NCBI GenBank assembly: GCA_030430385.1
Contig: JAUIFO010000015.1
Coordinates: 1 to 57,490, forward strand
Origin: Bacteroidia bacterium
GTDB lineage: Bacteria; Bacteroidota; Bacteroidia; Flavobacteriales; Flavobacteriaceae
Length of the DNA stretch: 57,490 nucleotides
Direction of reading: 5' to 3'
Positions 24,551 to 34,065 of the stretch are shown one piece after another. Below the pieces are notes generated by a model, which was given only the letters and a program-made list of their open reading frames with translations, was not told where the DNA came from and did not search any database. Within the stretch, counting starts at the first letter, position 1; every line of letters starts with the position of its first letter. The position numbers and the translations under genes were made by a program.

Positions 24551-25141
24551 TAATAGCTCTAAGTCTTTTTCTAATCGCTCTATTTCTTCGTCAACTAATA
24601 GGTTGTAAAATCCTCTAATCTGTTGCTGTTTGTCAATTAGTGCTACATAACTACTGTGATAAAAGTCGGTGTCATCTTCATTAGGCTTAAAATTGGTCAT
24701 GTACTGTTTTGCAATAGCTTTTGTTTCATTTTCAGTAGCGCTTATAAATTGCCAAGTAGTTGAAGGGATTTCAGTTTGGTCAGCATATACTTTTAAAACT
24801 TCAGTTGTATCATTTTTTGGGTCTATAGTATGTGACAAGATCATAAAATCAGAAGCTTCAGAAAACGTCTCAGCAATACCAATAAGTTTATGGCGCATTG
24901 GCGGACAAATACTTGGGCAACGCGTAAAGAAAAAGTTAGCAATCACAACCTTGTTTTTAAGGTTTTCGGTTGTAAATACTGTTCCAGATTGATTGTAGAA
25001 TTTGTCATCGTCGTAAGAAATGGTATAAAAGGTTTTATTGCCATTACTATTGATCGTATAACTTAAAATAGGAAGCTGTGTTTCATAATGAGTACATCCT
25101 AGAAATAATAACAGTGACAAAAGACTTACAAAACGATACAT
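24542..25141 (-). CDS. SCO1/SenC family copper-binding thioredoxin-fold lipoprotein
   Basis: 199 residues with a lipoprotein signal (LLLFLGC, Cys16). The copper site is intact: Cys75 and Cys79 in RCPSIC and His162 in FYHSSYVAL. SCO proteins deliver copper to, or reduce, the CuA site of cytochrome c oxidase, or act as redox sensors. The start codon touches the stop codon of the larger His-rich gene upstream (25141), so the two form an operon. It may serve that partner rather than an oxidase, because no oxidase genes are nearby. Confidence 0.9.
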   Translation of the reverse strand: MYRFVSLLSLLLFLGCTHYETQLPILSYTINSNGNKTFYTISYDDDKFYNQSGTVFTTENLKNKVVIANFFFTRCPSICPPMRHKLIGIAETFSEASDFMILSHTIDPKNDTTEVLKVYADQTEIPSTTWQFISATENETKAIAKQYMTNFKPNEDDTDFYHSSYVALIDKQQQIRGFYNLLVDEEIERLEKDLELLLK

Positions 25142-26289
25142 TACTTAGCAGCGTTGTAAGATTGTAATTGTGCGTCCATTTCTTTATCATATAAGAATAC
25201 AAACATACTTGCCATCATATCTTGATTGATCTCAGTAGTGTTGTTGGTTTCTAAAACGAGTTCGTAGTTGTGATTAGGATGTAACATAACGCCAGATTCA
25301 CTAGAGAAATAAGAAACCTCCTTTAAACCAATTTTGTTCTTGTAATTCTGTGCTTCCGCAGTAAAAAGAATCGAATCAGTAGTTTTGTTTTTCAACGACA
25401 ATCGTTCAGCAAAAGGATGCAAATGTGTTGCTATAGCGTGCATCGTAGTACTATCGTTTAATTGAAGTTGTTTTGTAATATCATACCTGTAAGTGGCTTT
25501 TCCAGGAAAGATCACCCAATGACCAGAGAGAGATTCGCCTTGCTCGTTGGTGTAACTATGATTTTTGGTTTCTAAAGGCAAGCACATATTAGGATTGTCT
25601 TCTGTTGGACCTTGAAATGGGTTTTCAACATCATATGGGAGCATCACAAAAACAGTCTTGCTCATTAAGGGCTTCATGCTTTTTGAGTGTGGTTCAAAAC
25701 CAATAGTGATATCGTGTTTGATGGTAAAAGGATCGCCTTTGATATTATGATTTAAGGATTGTGTGGCAATGAAGAGATTTTCATCTGTAAAAACAGGAAA
25801 GCCAAATCCATGAGGTAAGTCGTAGTTTTCAATGCCATGACTCATTGAAGTTAGTCGCGGATATTGTTCACCAATTCTATGGTTGAGCTGCCACTTTCCG
25901 TAATGTTCTCCATCATAGAAGTCAACGTTGGTATGGCAGATGTAATCGTCTGAAAGTTGATCCACTTCATTAGTGCTCAAGGCTCTTGTTCTAAAAGAAT
26001 TGATCCAAACCAAATCACTGCGTTCATGGTCAATTTGAAAGGAACGTATCACTTTTGGACCTTCCATAGACTTATAGATATTGTCGATCACTAGAGTAGG
26101 TGTTACTAATCGGATAGCAGTATCACTCGGAATGATATTCCATTGTTCGTCAACTATACCAAAGCCATGATATACCTTAGTTTTGATAATGGCTTTATGT
26201 CTATTAGGAAGCTTTAAATAGTAAATACCACCAACAATCGTTAATAAAACTAGTGACCACAACGTATATTTTAGTATTTTGGACTTCAT
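25141..26289 (-). CDS. Membrane-anchored His-rich protein, possible copper monooxygenase fold
   Basis: 382 residues. One N-terminal membrane helix (about 7-25), then an extracytoplasmic domain. His and Met residues that could bind copper are prominent: HGFG, LPHGFGFPVF, AIATHLHPFAERL, GVMLHPNHNYELVL and NQDMMASMFVF. The spacing recalls PHM-type copper monooxygenases, which have separate His and Met sites, but I cannot confirm the fold. Direct coupling to an SCO copper chaperone gene supports a copper protein. Function remains unproven. Confidence 0.6.
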   Translation of the reverse strand: MKSKILKYTLWSLVLLTIVGGIYYLKLPNRHKAIIKTKVYHGFGIVDEQWNIIPSDTAIRLVTPTLVIDNIYKSMEGPKVIRSFQIDHERSDLVWINSFRTRALSTNEVDQLSDDYICHTNVDFYDGEHYGKWQLNHRIGEQYPRLTSMSHGIENYDLPHGFGFPVFTDENLFIATQSLNHNIKGDPFTIKHDITIGFEPHSKSMKPLMSKTVFVMLPYDVENPFQGPTEDNPNMCLPLETKNHSYTNEQGESLSGHWVIFPGKATYRYDITKQLQLNDSTTMHAIATHLHPFAERLSLKNKTTDSILFTAEAQNYKNKIGLKEVSYFSSESGVMLHPNHNYELVLETNNTTEINQDMMASMFVFLYDKEMDAQLQSYNAAK

Positions 26290-26349
26290 TTTGGTGAAAT
26301 TCGATTTGGAGACGCCTGAAAGGCTAACCCAACATTATAAATTGAACAC

Positions 26350-26376
26350 ATCCCATTGAAAAGTGGGATCTCATTT
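26350..26376. other. Stem-loop in the divergent intergenic region
   Basis: ATCCCA...TGGGAT hairpin followed by CTCATTTTTT between the genes at 25141-26289 (minus) and 26423-27559 (plus). It resembles a terminator read on the plus strand, in front of the acyltransferase start. Possibly an attenuator or an old terminator. Confidence 0.35.
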
Positions 26377-26422
26377 TTTAATCTTTAATATAACGACCTA
26401 AACAAAACTAAGGCTTTTTTTA

Positions 26423-27559
26423 ATGCGAATAGATTACGAAAAACGAATTTTTGGTTTAGATCTTATGAGAGCCATTGCTATCCTCATGGTGGTTTGTTCT
26501 CACTTATTATGGATTGTTCCAGATATGAGAGGGATTACGCGTAAACTCTTTAGTGTATTTGGGATTCTTGGTGTTGATGTGTTTTTTGTGCTAAGCGGAT
26601 TTCTAATAGGAAGGATTCTTTATAAAATGTATACAACAACTGCGTTTAGCTTTAAGGACGTACGTTACTTTTGGTTAAGACGTTGGTTCAGGACCTTACC
26701 CAATTATTACCTTACATTAATTATCAATATTATAGTAGCAGTTTATATTGGTAATCAGCTTCCCGATCATTTGTGGCGTTATGGATTTTTTCTACACAAT
26801 TTCGCAACGCAACTTCCTTGGTTTTATCCAGAGTCTTGGAGTTTGTCTGTAGAAGAGTTTGCTTATATAATCGGACCATTATTGCTGTATTTGATTTTAT
26901 TATTCAGAAAAAATGCTTCAAGATCACTTTTGTTTTTTCAGGTAACACTGCTCATATTGGTGCTATTTATCCTTTCGAAACTTTACTACAGTCATCATCA
27001 AGAAATTCGTCATATGCGTCATTGGACGCTAAATGTAAAGTCGATTGTAATCTACAGGATTGATGCCATTTATTATGGTGTCTTAGCGGCTTATATCTCT
27101 ATTGAATGGTCAAAAATGTGGACTAAACTTAAGTATGTTGCTTGTTTTGTTGGAGTATTTACGTTGATTGCTATTAATTTTTTAATTCCATTGAAAAGTT
27201 GGTATATAGACTACTATCCTGATTTTTGGAATGTCTGGTATTTTATCATTAAATCGGTTTCAATAGCGTTATGCTTGCCTTTGTTAAGTGAAATGAGATC
27301 AGCACCCAATTGGTTTAAAGTTCCAGTGACATACATAAGTATACTTTCTTATGCGATATACGTTTTTCATTATTCTATCATTATGCAATTAATGAAGTAT
27401 TTTATTCCTTCGGAAACTATGGCTGGTTTAGATTTGGTCATTTATATCTTAGTCTATTTGCTCATTGTTTTTGTAGTTTCCTATGCGGTTTACCGTTTCT
27501 TTGAAAAACCAATGACAGATTTAAGAGATTCGCCTAAAATTAAGAAGCATTACAGGTAA
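26423..27559 (+). CDS. Acyltransferase 3 family membrane protein
   Basis: 378 residues with about ten membrane helices. The N-terminus FGLDLMRAIAILMVVCSHLLW has the family's conserved Arg and the catalytic His (in SHLLW). Later WFRTLPNYYLTL and SWSLSVEEFAYII fit the active region of acyltransferase 3 proteins. They acylate sugars of lipopolysaccharide, exopolysaccharide or antibiotics at the inner membrane. The substrate is unknown and no glycan genes are adjacent. Confidence 0.9.
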   Translation: MRIDYEKRIFGLDLMRAIAILMVVCSHLLWIVPDMRGITRKLFSVFGILGVDVFFVLSGFLIGRILYKMYTTTAFSFKDVRYFWLRRWFRTLPNYYLTLIINIIVAVYIGNQLPDHLWRYGFFLHNFATQLPWFYPESWSLSVEEFAYIIGPLLLYLILLFRKNASRSLLFFQVTLLILVLFILSKLYYSHHQEIRHMRHWTLNVKSIVIYRIDAIYYGVLAAYISIEWSKMWTKLKYVACFVGVFTLIAINFLIPLKSWYIDYYPDFWNVWYFIIKSVSIALCLPLLSEMRSAPNWFKVPVTYISILSYAIYVFHYSIIMQLMKYFIPSETMAGLDLVIYILVYLLIVFVVSYAVYRFFEKPMTDLRDSPKIKKHYR

Positions 27560-27763
27560 TCTGATTTTGTTAATTTATTATTTTATTAGATAAAAAACTG
27601 ACGATTATTTAATTTTTTGCCTCAAAACAACAATTTCTTTGATTAATATTCAGCGATAGATAGTTTTTGTTACACATTTTTAAATTCAACTAAAAATTTG
27701 TAATTTCGCAGTCCTTAGTAATAAGGATAAAAACGAATTATTCATCTAAATAAATTATACAAT

Positions 27764-30034
27764 ATGGCTTTTGATATTGACATGATAAAAAAGGTTTATG
27801 CTAGTATGACAGAGCGCGTTGATGCTGCTCGTGATATAGTAGGTAAACCACTTACACTTTCTGAAAAGATTTTATACGCGCATCTTTGGGATGGAACGCC
27901 AACAAAAGCATTTACTAGAGGTAAGGATTATGTAGATTTTGCGCCAGATAGAGTGGCATGTCAAGATGCAACTGCTCAAATGGCTTTATTGCAATTTATG
28001 CAAGCAGGAAAACAAAAAGTAGCTGTGCCAACAACAGTGCATTGTGATCACTTGATCCAAGCTAAAAATGGGGCGTCTCACGATTTACAACATGCTATCA
28101 ACACAAGTAATGAAGTATTCAACTTCTTAGAGTCTGTGTCTAATAAGTATGGTATTGGATTTTGGAAACCTGGTGCAGGTATTATTCACCAAGTTGTATT
28201 AGAAAATTATGCGTTTCCTGGAGGTATGATGATTGGAACAGATTCTCATACTGTAAATGCTGGTGGATTAGGAATGGTTGCTATTGGAGTTGGAGGTGCA
28301 GATGCTGTAGATGTGATGGCAGGTATGGCTTGGGAGCTTAAATTCCCGAAACTTATTGGTGTAAGGTTAACTGGAAAATTATCGGGTTGGACAGCACCTA
28401 AAGATGTTATTCTTAAAGTAGCAGAAATCCTTACAGTAAAAGGAGGAACAGGTGCTATTGTTGAATATTTTGGTCCTGGAGCTACAGCAATGTCTTGTAC
28501 AGGTAAAGGAACTATTTGTAATATGGGAGCCGAAATTGGAGCAACCACATCTACATTTGGTTACGACGAATCTATGGAGCGTTACCTAAAGGCTACAGAT
28601 AGAGCCGACGTAGCTGAAGCAGCTAATAGCATCAAAAATTATTTAACTGCTGATGCTGAAGTTTATGCTAATCCAGAGCAGTTCTTCGATCAGGTTATTG
28701 ATATTAACTTATCTGAATTAGGACCACTATTAAACGGACCATTCACTCCAGATTTATCAACTGCTGTTGGTAATGAAATGACTGAAAAAGCTAAAGCTAA
28801 CGATTGGCCAATTAAGGTAGAATGGGGACTTATTGGGTCTTGTACTAATTCTTCTTATGAAGATTTGTCTCGTGCGTCTTCAATTGCGCAACAAGCGCTT
28901 GATAAAGGACTTAAAACTAAAGCTGAATTTGGAATTAATCCTGGTTCGGAACAAGTACGATATACTGCTGAACGTGATGGAATTTTAGAAGTATTTGAAA
29001 AGCTAGATGCTAAGATCTTCACAAATGCTTGCGGACCATGCATTGGTCAGTGGGCTAGATATGAAGATCCAAAAAATGCACCTAAGAATAGCATCGTACA
29101 TTCTTTCAACAGAAACTTTGCTAAGCGTGCTGATGGTAATCCAAACACACATGCTTTTGTAGCATCTCCAGAGCTTACAGCTGCTATCGCGATTGCTGGT
29201 CGTTTAGATTTTAATCCGCTAACCGATAAACTCATCAATGAAGATGGACAAGAGGTGATGTTAGACGAACCAACTGGATGGGAATTACCACCAAAAGGTT
29301 TCGAGGTAAAAGATAATGGTTATTTAGCACCAATGGAAGATGGTAGTGGTGTTGAGGTTAAAGTCGCTTCAGATTCTGAGCGCTTACAATTATTAACGCC
29401 TTTTGTGCCAATTGGCGATACAATTACGGGTGCAAAACTATTGATTAAAGCTTTCGGAAAATGTACAACAGATCATATTAGTATGGCTGGACCTTGGTTA
29501 CGTTTCCGTGGGCATTTAGATAACATCGCTAACAATACATTAATTGGAGCAGTTAATGCTTATAATAAGAAAACGAATTTTGTAAAGAATCAACTTACTG
29601 GTGAGTATGGAGGTGTTCCTGATACTGCCAGAGCTTACAAGGCTGCAGGTATAAAATCGGTTGTGGTTGGAGATCATAATTATGGCGAAGGATCTTCTCG
29701 TGAACATGCTGCTATGCAACCTAGACACTTAGGTGTTGCGGCTGTTATTGTAAAATCGTTTGCAAGAATTCATGAAACAAACCTTAAGAAACAAGGGATG
29801 TTAGGACTGACTTTTGCTAATGAGAATGATTACGATTTAATTCAAGAAGATGATACATTCAACTTCTTAGACTTGAATGAATTTGCTCCAGACAAGCCAC
29901 TTACAATTGAAGTAGTTCACGCTGATGGTAGTTCAGATACATTCAAAGTAAATCATACCTACAACCAATCTCAAATTGATTGGTATAATGAAGGTTCTGC
30001 ATTGAATTTGATCAAGAAAGAAAACGCAGCTTAA
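27764..30034 (+). CDS. acn: Aconitate hydratase, mitochondrial-type
   Basis: 756 residues, the usual length. It interconverts citrate and isocitrate in the TCA cycle with a 4Fe-4S cluster. Cluster Cys residues are visible in [10 protein letters not shown] and in [10 protein letters not shown]. Substrate-binding segments [13 protein letters not shown] and the C-terminal swivel motif [15 protein letters not shown] are intact. Monocistronic: its own upstream leader, and a strong terminator just after it. Cytosolic. Confidence 0.97.
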   Translation: MAFDIDMIKKVYASMTERVDAARDIVGKPLTLSEKILYAHLWDGTPTKAFTRGKDYVDFAPDRVACQDATAQMALLQFMQAGKQKVAVPTTVHCDHLIQAKNGASHDLQHAINTSNEVFNFLESVSNKYGIGFWKPGAGIIHQVVLENYAFPGGMMIGTDSHTVNAGGLGMVAIGVGGADAVDVMAGMAWELKFPKLIGVRLTGKLSGWTAPKDVILKVAEILTVKGGTGAIVEYFGPGATAMSCTGKGTICNMGAEIGATTSTFGYDESMERYLKATDRADVAEAANSIKNYLTADAEVYANPEQFFDQVIDINLSELGPLLNGPFTPDLSTAVGNEMTEKAKANDWPIKVEWGLIGSCTNSSYEDLSRASSIAQQALDKGLKTKAEFGINPGSEQVRYTAERDGILEVFEKLDAKIFTNACGPCIGQWARYEDPKNAPKNSIVHSFNRNFAKRADGNPNTHAFVASPELTAAIAIAGRLDFNPLTDKLINEDGQEVMLDEPTGWELPPKGFEVKDNGYLAPMEDGSGVEVKVASDSERLQLLTPFVPIGDTITGAKLLIKAFGKCTTDHISMAGPWLRFRGHLDNIANNTLIGAVNAYNKKTNFVKNQLTGEYGGVPDTARAYKAAGIKSVVVGDHNYGEGSSREHAAMQPRHLGVAAVIVKSFARIHETNLKKQGMLGLTFANENDYDLIQEDDTFNFLDLNEFAPDKPLTIEVVHADGSSDTFKVNHTYNQSQIDWYNEGSALNLIKKENAA

Positions 30035-30059
30035 ATTTTTAAGCGTCTTATAAAATAAA

Positions 30060-30089
30060 AGCTCTCAAGAATTCTTGAGGGCTTTTTTT
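30060..30089 (+). terminator. Rho-independent terminator of aconitase
   Basis: AGCTCTCAAGAATTCTTGAG then GGCTTTTTTT: a long perfect stem followed by a T run, 25 bp after the stop codon. Confidence 0.85.
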
Positions 30090-30155
30090 GTGTCTAATTG
30101 TAAGGATTACCATTTTTTGCCGACAGTAAACTATCTATCAACAAAACTGTTACGC

Positions 30156-30827
30156 ATGCAATCTATTTGGTTCTTTGACGATGTCGACCTTTTCAAGGTG
30201 CTATGCCCTCATAAATTCAAAGCCTACAAAAAAGAGCATAACTTTGATGCTTACAAAAAGAAAGACTATATCTACTTTGAAGACGATCATGCCAACAAGG
30301 TCTACTTGATAGAAAAGGGTAAAGTTAAAATTGGATATTATAATGAAGAAGGTGACGAAATTATAAAGGCAATTTTGTCTAAAGGCGAACTGTTTGGTGA
30401 AAAAGCAATCTTAGGAGATAATAAGCGTGATGAGTTTGCGCAATCTATTGACAATACAACCTCTATTTGTCCAATAGGTGTCAATACAATGCACGATTTA
30501 ATGCGAAACAATCAGACCTTTAGTTTTAAAATCTACAAATTCATTGGATTTAAGTTTAAAAAGTTAGAGCGTCGTTTACAATTACTACTTTTTAAGGATA
30601 CAAAAACACGATTGATTGAGTTTTTAGATGAATTGTGTAACGACTATGGTTATGAGTGTCCTAAAAATGGCGATCATGTAATCAAACATCCTTATACTCA
30701 AAAAGATATTGCTTCATTAATTGGTACTTCAAGACCTACCTTGAACATTCTTATGAACGAATTAAAGGAAGAAAATTACATCAACTTCAGTCGGAAAGAG
30801 ATTCGCATTTTAAAAACATTTGCATAA
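30156..30827 (+). CDS. Crp/Fnr family transcriptional regulator
   Basis: 223 residues from ATG at 30156; the frame opens earlier (30075) but there overlaps the aconitase terminator. The N-terminal cyclic-nucleotide-like beta barrel (about 35-120) has NKVYLIEKGKVKIGYYNEEG and GELFGEKAIL. The C-terminal winged helix (about 185-220) contains YTQKDIASLIGTSRPTLNIL. No Cys cluster for iron-sulfur binding as in Fnr is evident. Ligand and targets are unknown. Confidence 0.88.
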   Translation: MQSIWFFDDVDLFKVLCPHKFKAYKKEHNFDAYKKKDYIYFEDDHANKVYLIEKGKVKIGYYNEEGDEIIKAILSKGELFGEKAILGDNKRDEFAQSIDNTTSICPIGVNTMHDLMRNNQTFSFKIYKFIGFKFKKLERRLQLLLFKDTKTRLIEFLDELCNDYGYECPKNGDHVIKHPYTQKDIASLIGTSRPTLNILMNELKEENYINFSRKEIRILKTFA

Positions 30828-30875
30828 AATTTAAGTTCTGTTAGCTAGCTAACATTTTATCATTTTGAGAGTACA

Positions 30876-30883
30876 TAATTTTG
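30876..30883 (+). promoter_or_regulatory. -7 box TAATTTTG
   Basis: Exact TAnnTTTG, 31 bp before the lipoprotein start at 30914. No clear TTG at the ideal distance. Confidence 0.4.
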
Positions 30884-30913
30884 AAGCATAAACAAACTTT
30901 AAAATTATAGATA

Positions 30914-31798
30914 ATGATTAAGAAATTTTTTTTAGCAGTTTTGGCACTTGGTTTTGTAGCCACTTCTTGCAGTAGTGATGATGATAGCTCAAATAATACG
31001 CCAACAAATTCTGAGCTGACTTTAAACCTTAGTGGTTTAGAAGCTTTAGGTCCAGATTACGTTTATGAAGGCTGGATCATGGTTGATGGCATGCCAGTAT
31101 CAACAGGAACCTTTTCGAGTGTGACGTTTCCTCAAACATTTACAGTAAATAGAGCGCAACTTAATAGTGCAACCGCATTTGTTTTATCAATTGAGCCAGC
31201 TGTAGATCCAGATCCTGCACCAGCAGCTACAAAAATATTAGCTGGTGACTTTTCAGGAGCATTAGCAAATGTTAACTCTAATGGTATTGTAGCCGATTTC
31301 AGTACATCTTCGGGAACGTATATTTTGGCAACACCAACAGATATGGATGATACAAATGAAGCGAGTGGTGTGTGGTTTTTAGATAATTCTAGTGGATCTC
31401 CAATGACTGGACTAGATTTACCTACATTAACGGATGGCTGGAAATACGAAGGTTGGGCTGTTATTGATGGGACACCAATTAGTACAGGAACATTTCTAGA
31501 TCCTGCTGCTGCAGATGACAATGCTGCGACTTCAGTTTTTAAAGGAGATGCTGGAAATGGTCCAGCTTATCCAGGTGAAGATTATTTGCAAAATGCTCCA
31601 GCAGGAATGACTTTTCCAACAGATTTGAGAGGTGCAACCATTGTGATTTCGGTTGAACCAAGTCCAGATAATAGTCCGATGCCATTTACATTAAAACCGT
31701 TAGCACACATGGTACCAGATATGGCTGCTGTACATACTGCTATTCCTATGGGAAATGGTCCAGTTGCAACAATTACTGGTTCGGTAACGAGAAACTAA
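30914..31798 (+). CDS. Lipoprotein with internal duplication, RskA-like repeats
   Basis: 294 residues. Lipoprotein signal ending ATSC (Cys19), then SSDDDSSNN, typical of surface-exposed Bacteroidota lipoproteins. Two related halves: YVYEGWIMVDGMPVSTGTF (about 47-65) and WKYEGWAVIDGTPISTGTF (about 175-193), each followed by a segment of the form VLSIEP or VISVEPS with Pro-rich bases. This YEGW..idG.pvs.GtF pattern resembles the extracytoplasmic domain of anti-sigma-K (RskA-type) proteins. There is no cytoplasmic anti-sigma part, so a regulatory role is not implied. Function unknown. Confidence 0.75.
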   Translation: MIKKFFLAVLALGFVATSCSSDDDSSNNTPTNSELTLNLSGLEALGPDYVYEGWIMVDGMPVSTGTFSSVTFPQTFTVNRAQLNSATAFVLSIEPAVDPDPAPAATKILAGDFSGALANVNSNGIVADFSTSSGTYILATPTDMDDTNEASGVWFLDNSSGSPMTGLDLPTLTDGWKYEGWAVIDGTPISTGTFLDPAAADDNAATSVFKGDAGNGPAYPGEDYLQNAPAGMTFPTDLRGATIVISVEPSPDNSPMPFTLKPLAHMVPDMAAVHTAIPMGNGPVATITGSVTRN

Positions 31799-31848
31799 TG
31801 TCTAATATAAATAAACAGATACCTAAAACAATTTGTTGTTAGATTTGA

Positions 31849-31876
31849 GACGCATTTTCTATTGAGGAAATGCGTT
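31849..31876. terminator. Stem-loop after the lipoprotein gene
   Basis: ACGCATTT (31850-31857) pairs with AAATGCGT (31868-31875) over a 10 bp loop, between the lipoprotein and the thioredoxin gene. There is no long T run, so termination is uncertain. Confidence 0.4.
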
Positions 31877-31890
31877 TCTATATTTGCTAT

Positions 31891-32466
31891 ATGCGTACCA
31901 ATTTATCTAAAATTTTAAACCTCGCTATCCTTATAGGAATTGTGCTATTGATCATTCCTCAAACACGATTACCAATCCAGGTTTTTATTAATAAAATTGT
32001 GGCTTCTGTTATATCGCCTTCTGAAATTGATAAAGGACAACAACATATCTTAACCGATTATGATTGGAAATTACAATCTATTACTGGAGAATCTTTTGAT
32101 TTTCGTAATGCTGAAGGTCGCGTTGTTGTCTTAAATTTTTGGGCAACTTGGTGTCCGCCTTGTATTGCTGAAATGCCAAGTATTCAAGCCTTATATGATA
32201 AATATCAAGATAATGATGATGTTGTGTTCTTGTTGGTTTCTAATGAAGACGTCTCTACGATTAAGAATTTTATGGCAAAAAAGGATTATTCATTTAAAGT
32301 TTATCAGGCTGTTACTGATTATCCAAAAGATTTTGAAATATCATCAATACCTAGAACCTTTGTAATTAATAGAGAAGGTCATGTTGTAATTGATAAGTCT
32401 GGAGCAGCTAATTGGAATAGTGATGCTGTTGTAAAATGCATTGATAAAGCGCTTAAAGTGTTTTAA
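31891..32466 (+). CDS. TlpA-like membrane-anchored thioredoxin
   Basis: 191 residues from ATG at 31891. The frame extends 7 codons upstream, but a perfect TATATTTG box (31879-31886) sits there. One membrane helix (about 10-27) anchors a periplasmic thioredoxin domain with the redox motif C88-P-P-C91 in FWATWCPPCIAEMP and the cis-Pro segment SIPRTFVI. TlpA/ResA-like proteins reduce disulfides, for example in apocytochrome c. It ends convergent with crtY, with a 14 bp overlap. Confidence 0.9.
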   Translation: MRTNLSKILNLAILIGIVLLIIPQTRLPIQVFINKIVASVISPSEIDKGQQHILTDYDWKLQSITGESFDFRNAEGRVVVLNFWATWCPPCIAEMPSIQALYDKYQDNDDVVFLLVSNEDVSTIKNFMAKKDYSFKVYQAVTDYPKDFEISSIPRTFVINREGHVVIDKSGAANWNSDAVVKCIDKALKVF

Positions 32467-33598
32467 AAAAAGCTTTGATGAATGTCCATGAAAACAAAGA
32501 ACGCATAACTTTAAGGTCTTCAGTGAATGTTGAAGTTTCATCTAGAAATTTGAACATTGTTTCTGTAGTGATTTTGCCGTAAAACCTTTCGAAAACCCAT
32601 TCGCCTTTGTGGTTTTCATCCTTTAGAACTTTTAGAAAGATCTTATCGTAAAATCTGTATTTGCTTTTAAAAAGTTGATGTGAAGGTGTTCGGTTGTGTT
32701 TAATGTTTGAAATGATAGTGCTAACTTTTTCTTCTGTTCGCTGAAACGAATAGCCTGTTGAAGCTTTTACCCAACCGCCAGCTGTTCCTATTTTGGTGAG
32801 GTGTTTTGTATTGTATTTTGAAAAATCAAAACTTGTCATAGGAATTTTTCCCATTTCACTTTCTGTAATTTCATACGACTTGATATTTAAATATGCTTTG
32901 ATGTAGGTTTTTATAAAAGAATCGTATGTGCTTTCGGGCACTAAATTTTCGGTAAAATAGGTGAATTCAATTAGAGCTTCTCGTTTAGAAAAGGGTAGCA
33001 GATACATAAAAGAAGTTTGATCGCCATCTTTTAATCGGTAGTCCATCATTGTCACAGTGCTATCATCAAAACAATCATTTTCGGTTTTAATTACAATACC
33101 TTTAAAGTGCTGTATAATTGAAATGGTATTCGTTGTATTTGTAAAAAATGCTTCTGGAATGCGACTGTCAAACACATGCAAAGCACTTAAAGTGTTTGTT
33201 TTGGTTTTAACTATAATATCTTTATTATCAATTACTTCAACAACTTTATCTGTGTAAAATTTAAAATTTGGCTTCGACGTTAAAACAGATTTGGCGTAGT
33301 TATAAAAATCTAAAGATCTAACGCTGTGATATGAATAAGGGGTAAGGTCAATATCGATTGTTGTTTTAGAATTCAAGACCTTAGCTTTGCTCCAAGATTT
33401 ATGAATAATAGAAGACCATTGCGAGTTATTCCTATCCCAGAAACTCCAGGTTTTATCATTTTCAGTTTTGTCTGAAGGATCAATAAGCGCAAATTGCTTA
33501 TCTGAAAAAAAAGGATCTTGAGAACATTTGAGTGCCAGCTGAAGTCCAGCTAAACCGTTTCCAATAATGATATAGTCAAAATGGGACGATTCAGTCAT
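32453..33598 (-). CDS. crtY: Lycopene cyclase CrtY
   Basis: 381 residues. The flavin-binding start DYIIIGNGLAGLQLAL is followed by the CrtY segment DPSDKTENDKTWSFW, and GGWVKASTGYSFQRT lies near residue 275. It cyclises both ends of lycopene to give beta-carotene. Last gene of the crt operon, 14 bp after crtZ. All expected blocks are present, so it looks functional. Confidence 0.93.
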   Translation of the reverse strand: MTESSHFDYIIIGNGLAGLQLALKCSQDPFFSDKQFALIDPSDKTENDKTWSFWDRNNSQWSSIIHKSWSKAKVLNSKTTIDIDLTPYSYHSVRSLDFYNYAKSVLTSKPNFKFYTDKVVEVIDNKDIIVKTKTNTLSALHVFDSRIPEAFFTNTTNTISIIQHFKGIVIKTENDCFDDSTVTMMDYRLKDGDQTSFMYLLPFSKREALIEFTYFTENLVPESTYDSFIKTYIKAYLNIKSYEITESEMGKIPMTSFDFSKYNTKHLTKIGTAGGWVKASTGYSFQRTEEKVSTIISNIKHNRTPSHQLFKSKYRFYDKIFLKVLKDENHKGEWVFERFYGKITTETMFKFLDETSTFTEDLKVMRSLFSWTFIKAFFKTL

Positions 33599-33612
33599 AA
33601 AAAAGGGTTGAA

Positions 33613-34062
33613 TTATTTTTTAAAGTATTTGAAAGGTACAAATAACATTCCGAAGCATTCACCATCTTCTTTCCCTAAATGCTTATGATGAATTTTATGA
33701 GCACGTCTTACACCTTTTGCATACCAATTGTTGGCATTTCTGAAAAGTTTAAAGCGCTGATGAATAAAAATATCGTGGACTAAGAAATAGGTGGCACCAT
33801 AAGCCATAATGCCTAGTCCTATAGGAAGGCAATACCAAACGTCCTCATAACTCCATAAATAAAAGCAAATGATGCTTATAACTGCATAAAAAATAAAAAA
33901 GGCATCATTTCGTTCAAACCAACTATCGTGGTCTTTACGATGATGATCTTTGTGTAGATGCCATAGAAATCCATGCATAATGTATTTATGCGTAAACCAA
34001 GCCATGAATTCCATAAAGCAGAATACACCTAAGAAAATAAGTATCCAAAATACTGTTTGCAT
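33613..34062 (-). CDS. crtZ: Beta-carotene hydroxylase CrtZ
   Basis: 149 residues. The di-iron membrane hydroxylase His boxes are complete: HKYIMH, HKDHH, HDIFIH and HKIHHKH. Four hydrophobic segments. It adds 3-hydroxyl groups to beta-carotene rings, giving zeaxanthin, the main pigment of many Flavobacteriaceae. It lies 3 bp downstream of crtB and 14 bp upstream of crtY. Confidence 0.94.
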   Translation of the reverse strand: MQTVFWILIFLGVFCFMEFMAWFTHKYIMHGFLWHLHKDHHRKDHDSWFERNDAFFIFYAVISIICFYLWSYEDVWYCLPIGLGIMAYGATYFLVHDIFIHQRFKLFRNANNWYAKGVRRAHKIHHKHLGKEDGECFGMLFVPFKYFKK

Positions 34063-34065
34063 AAC

